From NCBI GenBank assembly GCA_028281165.1, contig JANQKI010000270.1, positions 1-44,663 of the forward strand: DNA of 44,663 bases, read 5' to 3'. The translations under genes and the position numbers were made by a program. Source of the DNA: Opitutaceae bacterium. GTDB lineage: Bacteria; Verrucomicrobiota; Verrucomicrobiia; Opitutales; Opitutaceae. The notes under the pieces are model-generated. The model was given only the letters and a program-made list of their open reading frames with translations. It was not told the origin of the DNA and made no database searches. Positions 16,575 through 25,016 of this stretch are shown piece after piece (the first letter of the stretch is position 1; the number at the start of each line of letters is the position of its first letter).

Positions 16575-17090
16575 ATGAAACGCTTGATTCCTCTTGCTTT
16601 GTTTACTCCTTTTCTTGCCAGTCTAACCTCATTGGAAATATTCGGAGAACTGGCGATTGCTGATTCCTATAATTATACGAATGACTATCGCGTTCCTTTG
16701 AATGCTATAGTGACTGGTAATTTAAGCCAAGTGGCAGCGAAAGCCGAAATGCCTCGAGCTTTCAAAACAAAGATGAGACAAGATATGATGAAGGGCGGTT
16801 ATTATGATTTGTATTACTGCGCTTCAGCGAATCGTAATAATGAAGATGATACAGAAACGATGCTAAGAACTAGTGTTAAAGATTTTCTTGGGAAAGATCA
16901 AGCTGCCCACATAAAGCCTCCATTTATTCTCGATTCGGAAGAAGAGTTTGATCGATTGAAACGACTATCTGAAGAGCGGGTTGCCGAAATAGAATCGCTC
17001 CGCCAGAAAATGCCTCGCCTTTGGCCGGATTCTCGTTGTTCAACGGAGTTTTCGCCTCCTAAATCTCGGTCGAATTCGCTTTGCGATTGA
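16575..17090 (+). CDS. Secreted hypothetical protein
   Basis: A 171-residue protein not recognised as a known family. The start at ATG 16575 gives a signal-peptide-like N-terminus (MKRLIPLALFTPFLASLTSL). The middle holds YNYTNDYRVPLNAIVTGNLS and MMKGGYYDLYYCASANRNN. The C-terminal third contains a charged helix (DSEEEFDRLKRLSEERVAEI) and ends in a Ser/Arg/Pro-rich tail. An in-frame codon at 16545 is possible but would hide the signal peptide. The gene is on the same strand as the HAD gene, 54 bases away. Function unknown. Confidence 0.6.
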   Translation: MKRLIPLALFTPFLASLTSLEIFGELAIADSYNYTNDYRVPLNAIVTGNLSQVAAKAEMPRAFKTKMRQDMMKGGYYDLYYCASANRNNEDDTETMLRTSVKDFLGKDQAAHIKPPFILDSEEEFDRLKRLSEERVAEIESLRQKMPRLWPDSRCSTEFSPPKSRSNSLCD

Positions 17091-17272
17091 GCCAAAACGG
17101 CCAAATGGCTTAGTGTATCAAAATTTTGATGACAATTCAGCGTTTCTAGATATTACGTATTCCCGGTAATGTTCCATAGTGAATATTACTTTAGGAGTTG
17201 TTGAAAGATTTCGTCTCATAGCCACTCTGATCGTTGACGTGAGAACACGATTGATGCAAAGTAGACTTTCTT

Positions 17273-18511
17273 ATGCGTATCTCGAACTTCCTCCTCCTCT
17301 GCCTAGCAGCCGCATTGTACCAGCTCCCTTTGTCTCAAGCTCATGATGGACCACATCCTTTGGTAAATTTGACCGGTGACTGGGTTATAACGTTCAAGGT
17401 TCTTCAAGCGGGTGGAGATTGCGCGGTGGGCGTCGTGTCGGTGGAGAACACGACGTTGACTCATAATGTCGCTACCGGGGAAGTGGAAGTGCGTGGCGTA
17501 TTAGACGATCCTAACGAGGTTGTGATTGGCCATGTCTCTGAAAATGAGGAAGGCGACATAATTTTCACCTACGAAGGTCAATTTCGAGAAGATGGCGGCT
17601 GGACGGAGCGTTCTGTTGAGCTTGTTGTTGCTGAGGATTGGGAAACTATGGAGGGTTTTGAAGATTGGGAATGGGGTCTCTCATCTAATCCAAATGCTCC
17701 TGATGAATGTCCCAATTCGCGTTCATCCTTATCGGCAGTTCGCGGAGGACCGGGGGCGCCACCCGTGACTACGGTTCCTCAAATTTATTCGTTCACTAAA
17801 CAACTAGATCGCGCCACCCGGATGAGCGAAAAAGGGCGAGGACTTATGTCCCTTTGGGATCAGTTTGAAGCCGAGTTTTATTTGATTCTTTTGGGAAATC
17901 CTGAAATCGGAGGTGAAGCGCTAAACGTAGCTGGCGACTTGGTTCAAACCATAAGCAGCAGTGGTCCTGTTCACCGGATTTCCCATACGGAGGTTGGTTC
18001 TGGAGGAGCTTTGGGAAATACTTTCAACGTAATGCAACCCGCCTTGGCCTCTCTTATGTCGGGAAATGGAGATGGCGCCATGATTTCTCAAGAAATGGTC
18101 GATAGCGCTCAAGATCTAGTCGATATGGTCAAGGAAAAGGCTAGCGACGGACTGAAAGCAGCCTTGGAACTTGAATCAAACCCTCTCAGCGATTTGCAGC
18201 AATTCGTAGGCAAGAGCTTTAACGAGAGCGTTGTAGAATTCGGCATCGACCCAGCGAATCTGTCAATTGTTGCTTACGAACCGACACGCCATGAAGCTCA
18301 TTTTGAAGTCAGTGTCGATAATCTGCAGGGAGTTAGTTTCTCTCTGGCCAAGACGACTTCCTTGGAAAACCCTGTATGGGAAGAAGTATCCGGTTTAATT
18401 ATCGAGGAGATCGAAAATAATAGACTGAGATTGACTGATCCGAATCCTGGCAGTGTTCCCGCGTTTTATCGCATCAATACCCTGGAAGACGGAAGCGGCG
18501 ACCCCCTCTGA
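17273..18511 (+). CDS. Secreted hypothetical protein with FYRI-type C-terminal domain
   Basis: A 412-residue protein with a clear signal peptide (MRISNFLLLCLAAALYQLPLSQA). The N-terminal ~130 residues look like an all-beta domain beginning NLTGDWVITFKV with two cysteines. A central helical part follows (about 170-310). The C-terminal ~80 residues (VSFSLAKTTSLENPVWEEVSG to PGSVPAFYRIN) match a small beta domain that I associate with the ends of secreted Verrucomicrobiota proteins (pattern ...ARFYRI/V...), possibly an adhesion or sorting module. The function of the whole is unknown. Gap 17091-17272 holds nothing recognisable. Confidence 0.68.
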   Translation: MRISNFLLLCLAAALYQLPLSQAHDGPHPLVNLTGDWVITFKVLQAGGDCAVGVVSVENTTLTHNVATGEVEVRGVLDDPNEVVIGHVSENEEGDIIFTYEGQFREDGGWTERSVELVVAEDWETMEGFEDWEWGLSSNPNAPDECPNSRSSLSAVRGGPGAPPVTTVPQIYSFTKQLDRATRMSEKGRGLMSLWDQFEAEFYLILLGNPEIGGEALNVAGDLVQTISSSGPVHRISHTEVGSGGALGNTFNVMQPALASLMSGNGDGAMISQEMVDSAQDLVDMVKEKASDGLKAALELESNPLSDLQQFVGKSFNESVVEFGIDPANLSIVAYEPTRHEAHFEVSVDNLQGVSFSLAKTTSLENPVWEEVSGLIIEEIENNRLRLTDPNPGSVPAFYRINTLEDGSGDPL

Positions 18512-18560
18512 ATCGAGCTACTGTTTTCATCTGCTTTGGATGTGAAGATGTCTTGATGGC

Positions 18561-19409
18561 ATGGATACTTCTTGCGATAGATTGATTGATCCAGAAGTTT
18601 ACCTGCGCAATTCATTGGTTAGGAAACTCTATAGAAGCTTTGGCTCTATCGTGGAACGTTTCTTTGCGGTTGATCAGGCCAACAAGCTTTACTCGGAAAT
18701 TGAGAAAAGAGATTTCGAGAAATATGGAGCTGATAATTTTTTCGATGCGACGCTCAACGCAATGGGCGTCTCTTATGCTTCGCTTGGTGGAGGGCAGGGA
18801 GCCATTCCTCGACAAGGTTCTGTTATCTGTGTAGCCAATCACCCTTTTGGAGGTGTCGAAGGTCTGATTATGGGGTCCTTGCTGGCTAGTTCCCGAGCAG
18901 ACAGCCGCTTGCTCTCGGTTCATCTGCTAGAGTGTATCCATGGATTGGCTGCGTGGAGCTTTTTCTGCAGTCCTAGTTCCAGTAAGAAAGCCGTCCTTTC
19001 AAATTATGGGCCACTTAGGAAGGCATACAGTTGGCTAAAAGAGGGCCATTGCCTTGGAATATTTCCTTCAGGGGAAGTTTCTACATTCCAGTTCAAGAAA
19101 CTCTCCACGGTGGATCCTGTGTGGAACCCTAAAACCGCAAGATTGATTTTGAAAACCAAGGCGACTGTTGTTCCTGTGTTCTTTTATGGTCGTAACAGTA
19201 TAGTTTTCCATGCTCTTGGTCTTCTTAGCCTTCGTCTTCGAAATTGCACTGTGGCTCGTGAATTCTTCAGAATGAGAGGTCGTAATATTGCCCTTCGTAT
19301 TGGAAGACCTATTACGCCGAAAAAATTGGCCAACTTCGGTTCCTCGACCGAATTGATGGAATTTATCAAGCGCAAGACTTACGGCTTAAAAAAGATTGCT
19401 CAAGAATAA
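18561..19409 (+). CDS. Lysophospholipid acyltransferase-family protein
   Basis: A 282-residue protein with the fold motifs of glycerolipid-type acyltransferases: ICVANHPFGGVEGLIMG (the NHxxxGxE variant of the HX4D motif) and LGIFPSGEVSTFQ in the binding region, with a later VVPVFFYGRNS strand. The NHPFGG form resembles the group containing ornithine-lipid and hemolysin-like acyltransferases rather than classical PlsC. It probably transfers an acyl chain to a lipid acceptor at the inner membrane; the acceptor is unknown. The DUF3817 membrane gene follows 46 bases later and may be co-transcribed. Confidence 0.83.
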   Translation: MDTSCDRLIDPEVYLRNSLVRKLYRSFGSIVERFFAVDQANKLYSEIEKRDFEKYGADNFFDATLNAMGVSYASLGGGQGAIPRQGSVICVANHPFGGVEGLIMGSLLASSRADSRLLSVHLLECIHGLAAWSFFCSPSSSKKAVLSNYGPLRKAYSWLKEGHCLGIFPSGEVSTFQFKKLSTVDPVWNPKTARLILKTKATVVPVFFYGRNSIVFHALGLLSLRLRNCTVAREFFRMRGRNIALRIGRPITPKKLANFGSSTELMEFIKRKTYGLKKIAQE

Positions 19410-19455
19410 GTCATATCCTACAGAAGCAAACTCCAATACCATTTCAATTGATTCA

Positions 19456-19767
19456 ATGAATTCAGGAGTTGTTAGAAGATTTCGTACGGTAGCCTTTTGG
19501 GAGGGCGTGTCCTATTTGGTTCTGCTCGGCATAGCGATGCCGCTCAAATACTTTGGCGGAATGCCAATGGCAGTGACCGTGGTAGGCTGGATCCATGGTG
19601 TTCTTTTCATTCTCTACTGTCTTGCCCTGCTGCAAGCCTACCTCGCTCTCAAATGGCCATTCAAGCGGGCTACGCTCTACTTCATCGCTGCATTGCTACC
19701 CGTGGCTCCCTTTATTGTGGAGCGACGATTGAAGGATGAAGAAGGTCTCGTAGTTGAGAATACGTGA
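19456..19767 (+). CDS. DUF3817 integral membrane protein
   Basis: A 103-residue membrane protein with three hydrophobic helices. The family signature is visible: FRTVAFWEGVSYLVLLGIAMPLKY, then VVGWIHGVLFILYCLALLQ, then ATLYFIAALLPVAPFIVERRL. The function of DUF3817 is unknown. The ATG at 19456 is chosen because the conserved part starts right after it; a TTG at 19396 would overlap the acyltransferase gene and add a 20-residue polar extension. It is convergent with the DinB gene, which ends six bases after it. Confidence 0.86.
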   Translation: MNSGVVRRFRTVAFWEGVSYLVLLGIAMPLKYFGGMPMAVTVVGWIHGVLFILYCLALLQAYLALKWPFKRATLYFIAALLPVAPFIVERRLKDEEGLVVENT

Positions 19768-19773
19768 CGAAGT

Positions 19774-20325
19774 TTACTGGCTCCAAGGTGGAACGACATC
19801 TATGGAGCGAGCATAGGCAATCAACTGCCCAAGGTGCTCGCTTGCATGGTCTCCCAAGACGACAATCGCCGCCATTTTAGGAGCTTTGCCGCGAAAGAAG
19901 TCAATCTCGGTAGCCAGATCGTCTTCGCTCACATTACCGGTGACTTCCTTTACGAATTGTATTGATTTTTCAAGCGCTTCTATGGTCGCCTCTTTTCCTT
20001 GTATGGTGGACTCCATTTCGCGTGGATTGACACCCTCAGGCGGTTTTGAACCAAGGCGGGAGGCAATGAAGTAATTCGCTGAAGTGACATGCAGGATGGA
20101 TTCCCTTACGGATCGAATACCTTCAGCAGGACTCCATTCATATTTATCCTCCGGTATAGCTTTGGCCAGATCGACAACCTTGTCACAGGTTCTACTATAG
20201 TTTTTCTGGAAGACCTTCTGGAAAAGCGAGTCTTTGTGGTCCTTTTCATGGTGGGCTGAAAAGGAGGATCCAACGAGGATTGATGCAATGCCTAGGACGA
20301 ATAGCGAACGGTAGAATGGTTTCAT
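19774..20325 (-). CDS. Secreted DinB-family protein
   Basis: A 183-residue protein with a DinB four-helix fold after a signal peptide (FYRSLFVLGIASILVGSSFSA). Three histidines at family positions could form a metal site: His in SVRESILHVTSANYF, and two in LGDHASEHLGQLIAYAR. The segment KYEWSPAEGIRSV is also typical. DinB proteins include thiol S-transferases and metal hydrolases, but most secreted members are uncharacterised. The ATG at 20325 is preferred because the signal peptide starts there; another possible start at 20364 adds 13 residues. Convergent with the DUF3817 gene. Confidence 0.85.
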   Translation of the reverse strand: MKPFYRSLFVLGIASILVGSSFSAHHEKDHKDSLFQKVFQKNYSRTCDKVVDLAKAIPEDKYEWSPAEGIRSVRESILHVTSANYFIASRLGSKPPEGVNPREMESTIQGKEATIEALEKSIQFVKEVTGNVSEDDLATEIDFFRGKAPKMAAIVVLGDHASEHLGQLIAYARSIDVVPPWSQ

Positions 20326-20733
20326 TTGGCTATACTGTTTTGGTTTTTGCAACGAAGCGAGCATTCTATGACGGGGCGCGCGAATTTATATCTGAATATT
20401 TCAAGCTTTGAGAGGCGAGGGGATTTCCTCGTGTCTAGTAATGAATAGAATGGGAATAATAGCCCGATTTGTTGGAATTCATCCGCCGGTTTTATGGGAA
20501 ATATTTCCCAAATCCAGTCGATGCGGAGTATGTTGGAATTTCTTTGATTTCCATAAGCCTTTACCAATCAAAGACTTAGTTTCATGCTAATACTCTTGGC
20601 GCGATCGTTGCAATGGTGAGCTCCGGAACGTTGTTCCGAGTAATGTGTGCGTATTCTAATTGTGGATTCATTAGCGGCTGGATCTGCGAGTGGAGTGAGT
20701 ACTCTGTCGTGTAAACTAACAAGGAGATATAAT
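20326..20733. other. Gene-free stretch with a 16-bp perfect palindrome
   Basis: This 408-base gap separates the DinB gene from the repeat-protein gene, which point away from each other. It contains the perfect palindrome TGGGAAATATTTCCCA at 20495-20510, a good candidate protein-binding site. A short hairpin, CGGAAC-GTT-GTTCCG, lies at 20624-20638 and has the same three-base-loop style as the REP-like element at 4161-4219. No convincing coding frame or sigma-70 promoter was found. The region probably carries both divergent promoters. Confidence 0.45.
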
Positions 20734-21837
20734 ATGTGTTACTGTGCAAAATCAGCCGCTCGTTGTAGCGGAAAATTAATGATTGGGGTTTTGGCAATGT
20801 TTGGGGCAAGCGTGTTTGCCGCTCTGCCAGTCCAAGACTCTATTGATTACGAGGCGATCGACGAAGTGATCGTCAAGCCTACGCCTCTGCCGAAGAAAAG
20901 CCTGCTCGGCGACCTCGGCTATCGACGCGATTGCGAGGTTAACCTTTGGGATCTGCAAATTCTTATTGAAAATATGGGTACAGCCGCAGGTGTCTTAGGA
21001 GGCGATCTAAATCGAGATGGAACAGTGGATGATCGAGATCTGGTCATTCTTCTCGAGCATTTTGGCGAGAAATGCGAAGCCCTTAAGGGAGATCTTCTGA
21101 AACGACGCGATTGCGTCGTAGATAACATGGATTTGTACATCCTGCTCTATAACTGGGGAAAGCGTGTATCCAAATTTGAAGGAGATCTGAATGAAGATGG
21201 TGTCGTGGATGTGAAAGACCTCAATATCTTGCTAAGCAATTGGGGAGAAAGCTGCGATAATCCAATCGCTGATTTGAATCATGATTGCATTGTGGATGAT
21301 GAAGACCTTTTCATCTTGAGACGAAATTGGGGACAGGATGCAGGAATTAGAGGTGGCGATCTCAATCGAGATGGCGTTGTGGATCACAAAGACCTCCGTA
21401 TCCTTTTGGATCAATATGGCGATCAGTGCGAACCCGTTCGGGGAGATCTGAGGCACAAGAAAAATTGCGTGGTGGATCAGTTGGATGTATTGATTCTCCA
21501 CTACAACTGGGGTGAAGACGCAGGTTTCATGGGTGGCGATCTCAATGAGGATGGCACTGTGGATTCTGAAGACTTGGCTATCATCCTCAGTCAGGTGGGA
21601 AAAGTTTGTGAGCCGCTAATCGGCGATCTTGCTCTTGGCCTCGATTGCGTTGTCGATAACAAGGATCTCATCACCATTCTCTGGAACTTCGGCGAGGAAG
21701 ACGTCGGACCAAAGAGTGGCGATCTCAATCGCGACGGCGTCGTTGATGTCCGCGATGTTGCGATCCTGCTAGAACAATTTGGAAAGGAATGCGATACGCC
21801 TGTTGTCGTTTCCGTTCCAGTTGAGATTGCGCCCTAG
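20734..21837 (+). CDS. Secreted protein of ten dockerin/EF-hand-like repeats
   Basis: A 367-residue protein. An ideal AAGGAG seven bases before ATG 20734 decides the start. Residues 1-30 look like a signal peptide with an unusually cysteine-rich beginning. From about residue 59 ten repeats of 28-31 residues follow (20908-21792). Even-numbered repeats carry a canonical calcium loop, as in GDLNRDGTVDDRDLVILL, and a cysteine after the helix (GEKC, GESC, GDQC, GKVC, GKEC). Odd-numbered repeats have cysteine in place of the loop glycine (RDCVVDNMDL), and four of five have two extra residues in the loop. Dockerin domains consist of two such loops, so this is read as five tandem dockerin-like modules. 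No hydrolase domain is attached and no cohesin is seen. Function unknown. Confidence 0.82.
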   Translation: MCYCAKSAARCSGKLMIGVLAMFGASVFAALPVQDSIDYEAIDEVIVKPTPLPKKSLLGDLGYRRDCEVNLWDLQILIENMGTAAGVLGGDLNRDGTVDDRDLVILLEHFGEKCEALKGDLLKRRDCVVDNMDLYILLYNWGKRVSKFEGDLNEDGVVDVKDLNILLSNWGESCDNPIADLNHDCIVDDEDLFILRRNWGQDAGIRGGDLNRDGVVDHKDLRILLDQYGDQCEPVRGDLRHKKNCVVDQLDVLILHYNWGEDAGFMGGDLNEDGTVDSEDLAIILSQVGKVCEPLIGDLALGLDCVVDNKDLITILWNFGEEDVGPKSGDLNRDGVVDVRDVAILLEQFGKECDTPVVVSVPVEIAP

Positions 21838-21874
21838 TGGCCAGGCCGGAAAGCCGATATTCATAAATATCGAG

Positions 21875-21906
21875 CCGGGCGGATGTGAATCCGTCCGGTT
21901 CTTTTT
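21875..21906 (+). terminator. Rho-independent terminator of the repeat-protein gene
   Basis: CCGGGCGGAT (21875-21884) pairs with ATCCGTCCGG (21889-21898) across the loop GTGA, with one G-T pair, followed by TTCTTTTT. It lies 38 bases after the stop codon. A second hairpin, CGATATT-CATA-AATATCG (21855-21872), lies directly in front of it. Confidence 0.88.
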
Positions 21907-22264
21907 ATGAGTCCAGTCCATGAGTCTCAACTTTTCTTATTACCCTTTAAGGTTCTCGGCAAAGGTGTATTTACAAGGCAAACACAGCCTTCTGGATGAA
22001 CTCGTAGTGACGATTTCCCACCATATCGACTATTCGTGGTGAGTGATAAATGTGATCAACTAACAGTGGCCTAAACCTAGGGGGTCGTCTCGTTTTTATT
22101 GAAATTTGCAATATGATTGAACTGATTTCGATTCTATCGTTCTCAAGAAGCTTTAATGCTGTTGAAAACGAAGCCAGCTTGTTTGCAAATGCCGTTTCGA
22201 AGTTTTCTTGTAGTCCCTTTGAGCCAAAATCATTTTATTTCCTAACAACACTGACACCATAATC
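21907..22264. other. Gene-free stretch before the peroxiredoxin gene
   Basis: After the terminator about 358 bases carry no supported gene. A 40-codon frame (21920-22042) exists but lacks a ribosome-binding site. The stretch probably holds the peroxiredoxin promoter, but no convincing -35/-10 pair is seen. Confidence 0.4.
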
Positions 22265-22855
22265 ATGAAAACAATTCTAAGAACCGTTGCTATTTCTTTC
22301 CTATTTCTTCCACTGGCGTTTGTGAGCGCTGATGGACATGGACATTCAGGACTGAATGTGGGAAGCGAAATCAGCTCTTTTGCTGCTAACGACGACGAGG
22401 GTAACCTTTGGAGTCTGCAGGAGCACTTGGGCGAGAAAAACGTTATCGTCTACTTTTATCCGGCAGCTATGACGGGTGGTTGCACCAAGCAAGCGTGCGC
22501 CTATCGCGATCAGTCCTCGGAGCTGAACGATCTAGACGCGATCGTTGTCGGCGTGAGTGGGGATTCGGTTAACAACCTTAAGCTTTTCAAAGAAGCTCAT
22601 GGGCTAAACTTCACTTTGCTCTCCGACATCAATGGCAACATCGCCAAGCAGTTCGGCGTACCGACTCGCGGCGGAAATTCCATTGAAAGAGAAATCAATG
22701 GAGTGCTTCACACGCTGACCAGAGGCTTGACCACGTCTCGCTGGACTTTCGTTGTGGGGAAAGATGGCAGGGTAGTCTATAAGAATAGCGATGTTACTGC
22801 CGCGGAAGATTCGGCTACAGTTATCGAAGAGCTCAAAAAGCTGAGCAGCAGTTAG
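22265..22855 (+). CDS. Exported PrxQ/BCP-like peroxiredoxin
   Basis: A 196-residue thiol peroxidase with a signal peptide (MKTILRTVAISFLFLPLAFVSA), so it acts in the periplasm or outside. The thioredoxin-fold core includes VIVYFYPAAMTGGCTKQACAYRD, where Cys73 is the peroxidatic and Cys78 the resolving cysteine; the five-residue spacing is typical of PrxQ/BCP enzymes, which reduce peroxides using thioredoxin. FTLLSDINGNIAKQFGV and SRWTFVVGKDGRVVY are also family segments. The mature part begins with a HGHSG histidine-rich stretch. Export of a PrxQ-type protein is less common than cytoplasmic location. A strong terminator follows. Confidence 0.92.
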   Translation: MKTILRTVAISFLFLPLAFVSADGHGHSGLNVGSEISSFAANDDEGNLWSLQEHLGEKNVIVYFYPAAMTGGCTKQACAYRDQSSELNDLDAIVVGVSGDSVNNLKLFKEAHGLNFTLLSDINGNIAKQFGVPTRGGNSIEREINGVLHTLTRGLTTSRWTFVVGKDGRVVYKNSDVTAAEDSATVIEELKKLSSS

Positions 22856-22887
22856 ACAGCTCTAAGATCTTCATTTATCAATTTAAG

Positions 22888-22913
22888 CGGAAGCTCAAAG
22901 AGCTTCCGTTTTT
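22888..22913 (+). terminator. Rho-independent terminator after the peroxiredoxin gene
   Basis: A perfect nine-base stem, CGGAAGCTC (22888-22896) and GAGCTTCCG (22900-22908), with loop AAA and followed by TTTTT. It lies 32 bases after the peroxiredoxin stop codon and separates it from mtnA. Confidence 0.93.
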
Positions 22914-22978
22914 CGTGATGCCAAAAGGGGTTTTCAAAAGCTTTGCCAGCCCGTTGTGAATTATATTAAACGCTGCTC

Positions 22979-24094
22979 ATGAATGTTAATGGACGGCCGT
23001 ATCGAACGATTTGGGTTCATAATGAAAATCCGCAGTTAGTCCAAATCATAGATCAACGAAAGCTGCCATTCGATTTCGTCGTTGAGGACATCGATTCCGT
23101 AAATCCTATGGCCGTAGCCATTAAGGATATGCATGTGAGAGGGGCTGGCCTGATCGGAGCCTCTGCTGGATATGGGATGTACCTTGCAGCCCTAGAAGCT
23201 TCTCGCGCATCGAATTTTCAACTACATCTAGAGAACGCAGCTAAGATATTGTTGGCCACGCGACCGACGGCGGTAAATCTTGCTTGGGCGATTGATAGGC
23301 AATTGACCGCCATTTCCAAGGAAAACTCAAACGAAGCCAAGATTCAGGCCGCTTTCCATACGGCTAAGGAGATCGCGGATGAGGACGCGGATTTTTGCAG
23401 AAGGATAGGGCAGCACGGTTTGGCTTTAATCAGGGAAATCAGAGAAAAGAAGCAAGACGATGTAGTGAATATTTTGACACACTGCAATGCAGGCTGGCTA
23501 GCTTTTGTAGATTATGGTTCTGCCACTGCTCCCATCTATGCTGCCTTTGATGCGGGAATTAACGTGCACGTCTATGTAGACGAGACACGTCCGCGTAACC
23601 AAGGGGCTCGGCTGACAGCTTGGGAGTTGGGTCAGCATGGTGTTAGCCATACCGTTATTGCTGACAATGTAGGGGGACACTTAATGCAGCATGGTTTGGT
23701 GGATCTCGTCATTACCGGGACCGATAGAACCACTCACACGGGCGATGTAGCTAATAAAGTGGGCACCTACCTGAAGGCGCTGGCGGCCAAGGACAACAGC
23801 GTTCCTTTCTACGTGGCCCTACCATCATCAACTTTTGATTGGAAAATCCGGGACGGCGTATCGGAAATTCCCATCGAGCAAAGGGACGGCGAGGAAGTGA
23901 AGTATATCGATGGCCTGTTGGAAAATGAAGAGCGAAGGATACTCCTGACGCCGCCTGATTCAAATGCAGCTAATTACGCCTTCGATGTGACGCCTGCCCG
24001 CCTGGTTACTGGTTTGATTACAGAGCGTGGGGTCTGCTCTGCGAACGAGGAAGCCATACTTTCTTTATTTCCCGAGAAAGTTGCCGGTTTTTAA
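22979..24094 (+). CDS. mtnA: S-methyl-5-thioribose-1-phosphate isomerase
   Basis: A 371-residue enzyme of the methionine salvage pathway that converts methylthioribose-1-phosphate to methylthioribulose-1-phosphate in the cytoplasm. It belongs to the eIF-2B-like fold. Diagnostic segments are MHVRGAGLIGASAGYG, ILTHCNAGWLAFVDYG with the catalytic Cys169, and VITGTDRTTHTGDVANKVGTY with the catalytic Asp249, plus YVALPSSTFDW near the C-terminus. Length is normal. No other methionine-salvage gene (mtnK, mtnB, mtnD) is in the window. A long hairpin overlaps its stop codon. Confidence 0.95.
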   Translation: MNVNGRPYRTIWVHNENPQLVQIIDQRKLPFDFVVEDIDSVNPMAVAIKDMHVRGAGLIGASAGYGMYLAALEASRASNFQLHLENAAKILLATRPTAVNLAWAIDRQLTAISKENSNEAKIQAAFHTAKEIADEDADFCRRIGQHGLALIREIREKKQDDVVNILTHCNAGWLAFVDYGSATAPIYAAFDAGINVHVYVDETRPRNQGARLTAWELGQHGVSHTVIADNVGGHLMQHGLVDLVITGTDRTTHTGDVANKVGTYLKALAAKDNSVPFYVALPSSTFDWKIRDGVSEIPIEQRDGEEVKYIDGLLENEERRILLTPPDSNAANYAFDVTPARLVTGLITERGVCSANEEAILSLFPEKVAGF

Positions 24095-24102
24095 CGGCAA
24101 CT
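24079..24102. terminator. Hairpin between convergent genes, possible bidirectional terminator
   Basis: AGTTGCCG (24079-24086) and CGGCAACT (24095-24102) form a perfect eight-base stem whose loop GTTTTTAA includes the mtnA stop codon. The plus strand has no T-run right after the stem; on the minus strand the stem is followed by TTCTC. It lies between mtnA and the convergent lipoprotein gene, which suits a shared terminator, but the weak T-run keeps confidence modest. Confidence 0.45.
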
Positions 24103-24134
24103 CCGATTCGTAGTAAAAAATAGAATACGATTCT

Positions 24135-24869
24135 CTAATGAATAACAGAAGAGAATTGATCGAAATCCAGTTTTCGAATAATACGATATTTGTTTCGGTC
24201 CAATCGTGACGAGTGATAAACGTAGACTCTGACCAAAACACGATCGCCAGCATCAAGATCGCTATAAATGGCGTTTATGGCGTTGATTTCGGTCCCATCA
24301 TCCAATTTGACAAGTACACCCTGAATTTCCCGATCCGTCGTGGTGTCCCAAATGCTTGATGAATCTTCGAGTATGCCCGTGTCGCCTTCGTAATCTAATT
24401 CCTCTCGATTCCTTTTCTTCCTGTCCGAATCTATCGAATACTTATGCGAATCGACGACGGTTCCTTTAAGCGTTTCCCTGTCGCGATGAACTACATTAGA
24501 GGGAGTATCTCTTATAATTCTCGTGTTGCTGACGGGTTGAGTCGGCTGTTCAACACTGTTAGGAATCTGAGGTAGTCCAGGTCCTAGAATAATTTGCGTG
24601 GCAATATCAGTTCCAATGCTTGTCGTGTTCGGAATTCCAATGCCAATACCAGTGCCAACGTTGCGATTTCCCGTCTGGACGGTTGGGTTGCCTATGGTCG
24701 TCGTAGCCCCTGCACCCACGGATATGCTCGGTGTTCCTGGCGTAGCGACACTATAACTGGGGCTGGTGCTACAGCCGTAGAAAACTAGCGAGAAACTTAT
24801 AAGACCAATAACTGATGAAAGCGCTTTCACAAAGGCTATGGGTGCTAGACCAATAGCTAGTTCGTCCAT
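24135..24869 (-). CDS. Predicted lipoprotein of unknown function
   Basis: A 244-residue protein with a hydrophobic N-terminal segment ending in LVFYGC, a lipobox-like site that would make Cys33 the lipidated residue. The region after it is low in complexity and rich in Gly, Thr, Ile and Asn (GNRNVGTGIGIGIPNTTSIG). The C-terminal ~100 residues look folded: LKGTVVDSHKYSID, IQGVLVKLDDGTEIN and RVLVRVYVYHS, suggesting a small beta-barrel similar to glycine-zipper or slipB-type lipoproteins. No family is recognised. It is convergent with mtnA. Confidence 0.6.
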   Translation of the reverse strand: MDELAIGLAPIAFVKALSSVIGLISFSLVFYGCSTSPSYSVATPGTPSISVGAGATTTIGNPTVQTGNRNVGTGIGIGIPNTTSIGTDIATQIILGPGLPQIPNSVEQPTQPVSNTRIIRDTPSNVVHRDRETLKGTVVDSHKYSIDSDRKKRNREELDYEGDTGILEDSSSIWDTTTDREIQGVLVKLDDGTEINAINAIYSDLDAGDRVLVRVYVYHSSRLDRNKYRIIRKLDFDQFSSVIH

Positions 24870-25016
24870 CCGGCAATTATGGATTCATTTCTTATGCGGG
24901 GATGACGATCTTTCTCTTTCTAGAAGCTGAAATCCAATCCCGATTAGGCTTACATCATAAAAGGCAATCAGCGACGAGGTGAGGTTCAAGAAGTCTTATC
25001 GGCTAGTTCGGGTCCT

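Noticed and set aside
20734..21837. Cellulosome component because of dockerin-like repeats
   Set aside because: No cohesin, scaffoldin or dockerin-bearing enzyme is visible, and dockerin-like repeats occur in many non-cellulosomal proteins.
21920..22042. 40-codon frame after the repeat-protein terminator
   Set aside because: No ribosome-binding site and no family resemblance; a gene remnant cannot be excluded but is not supported.
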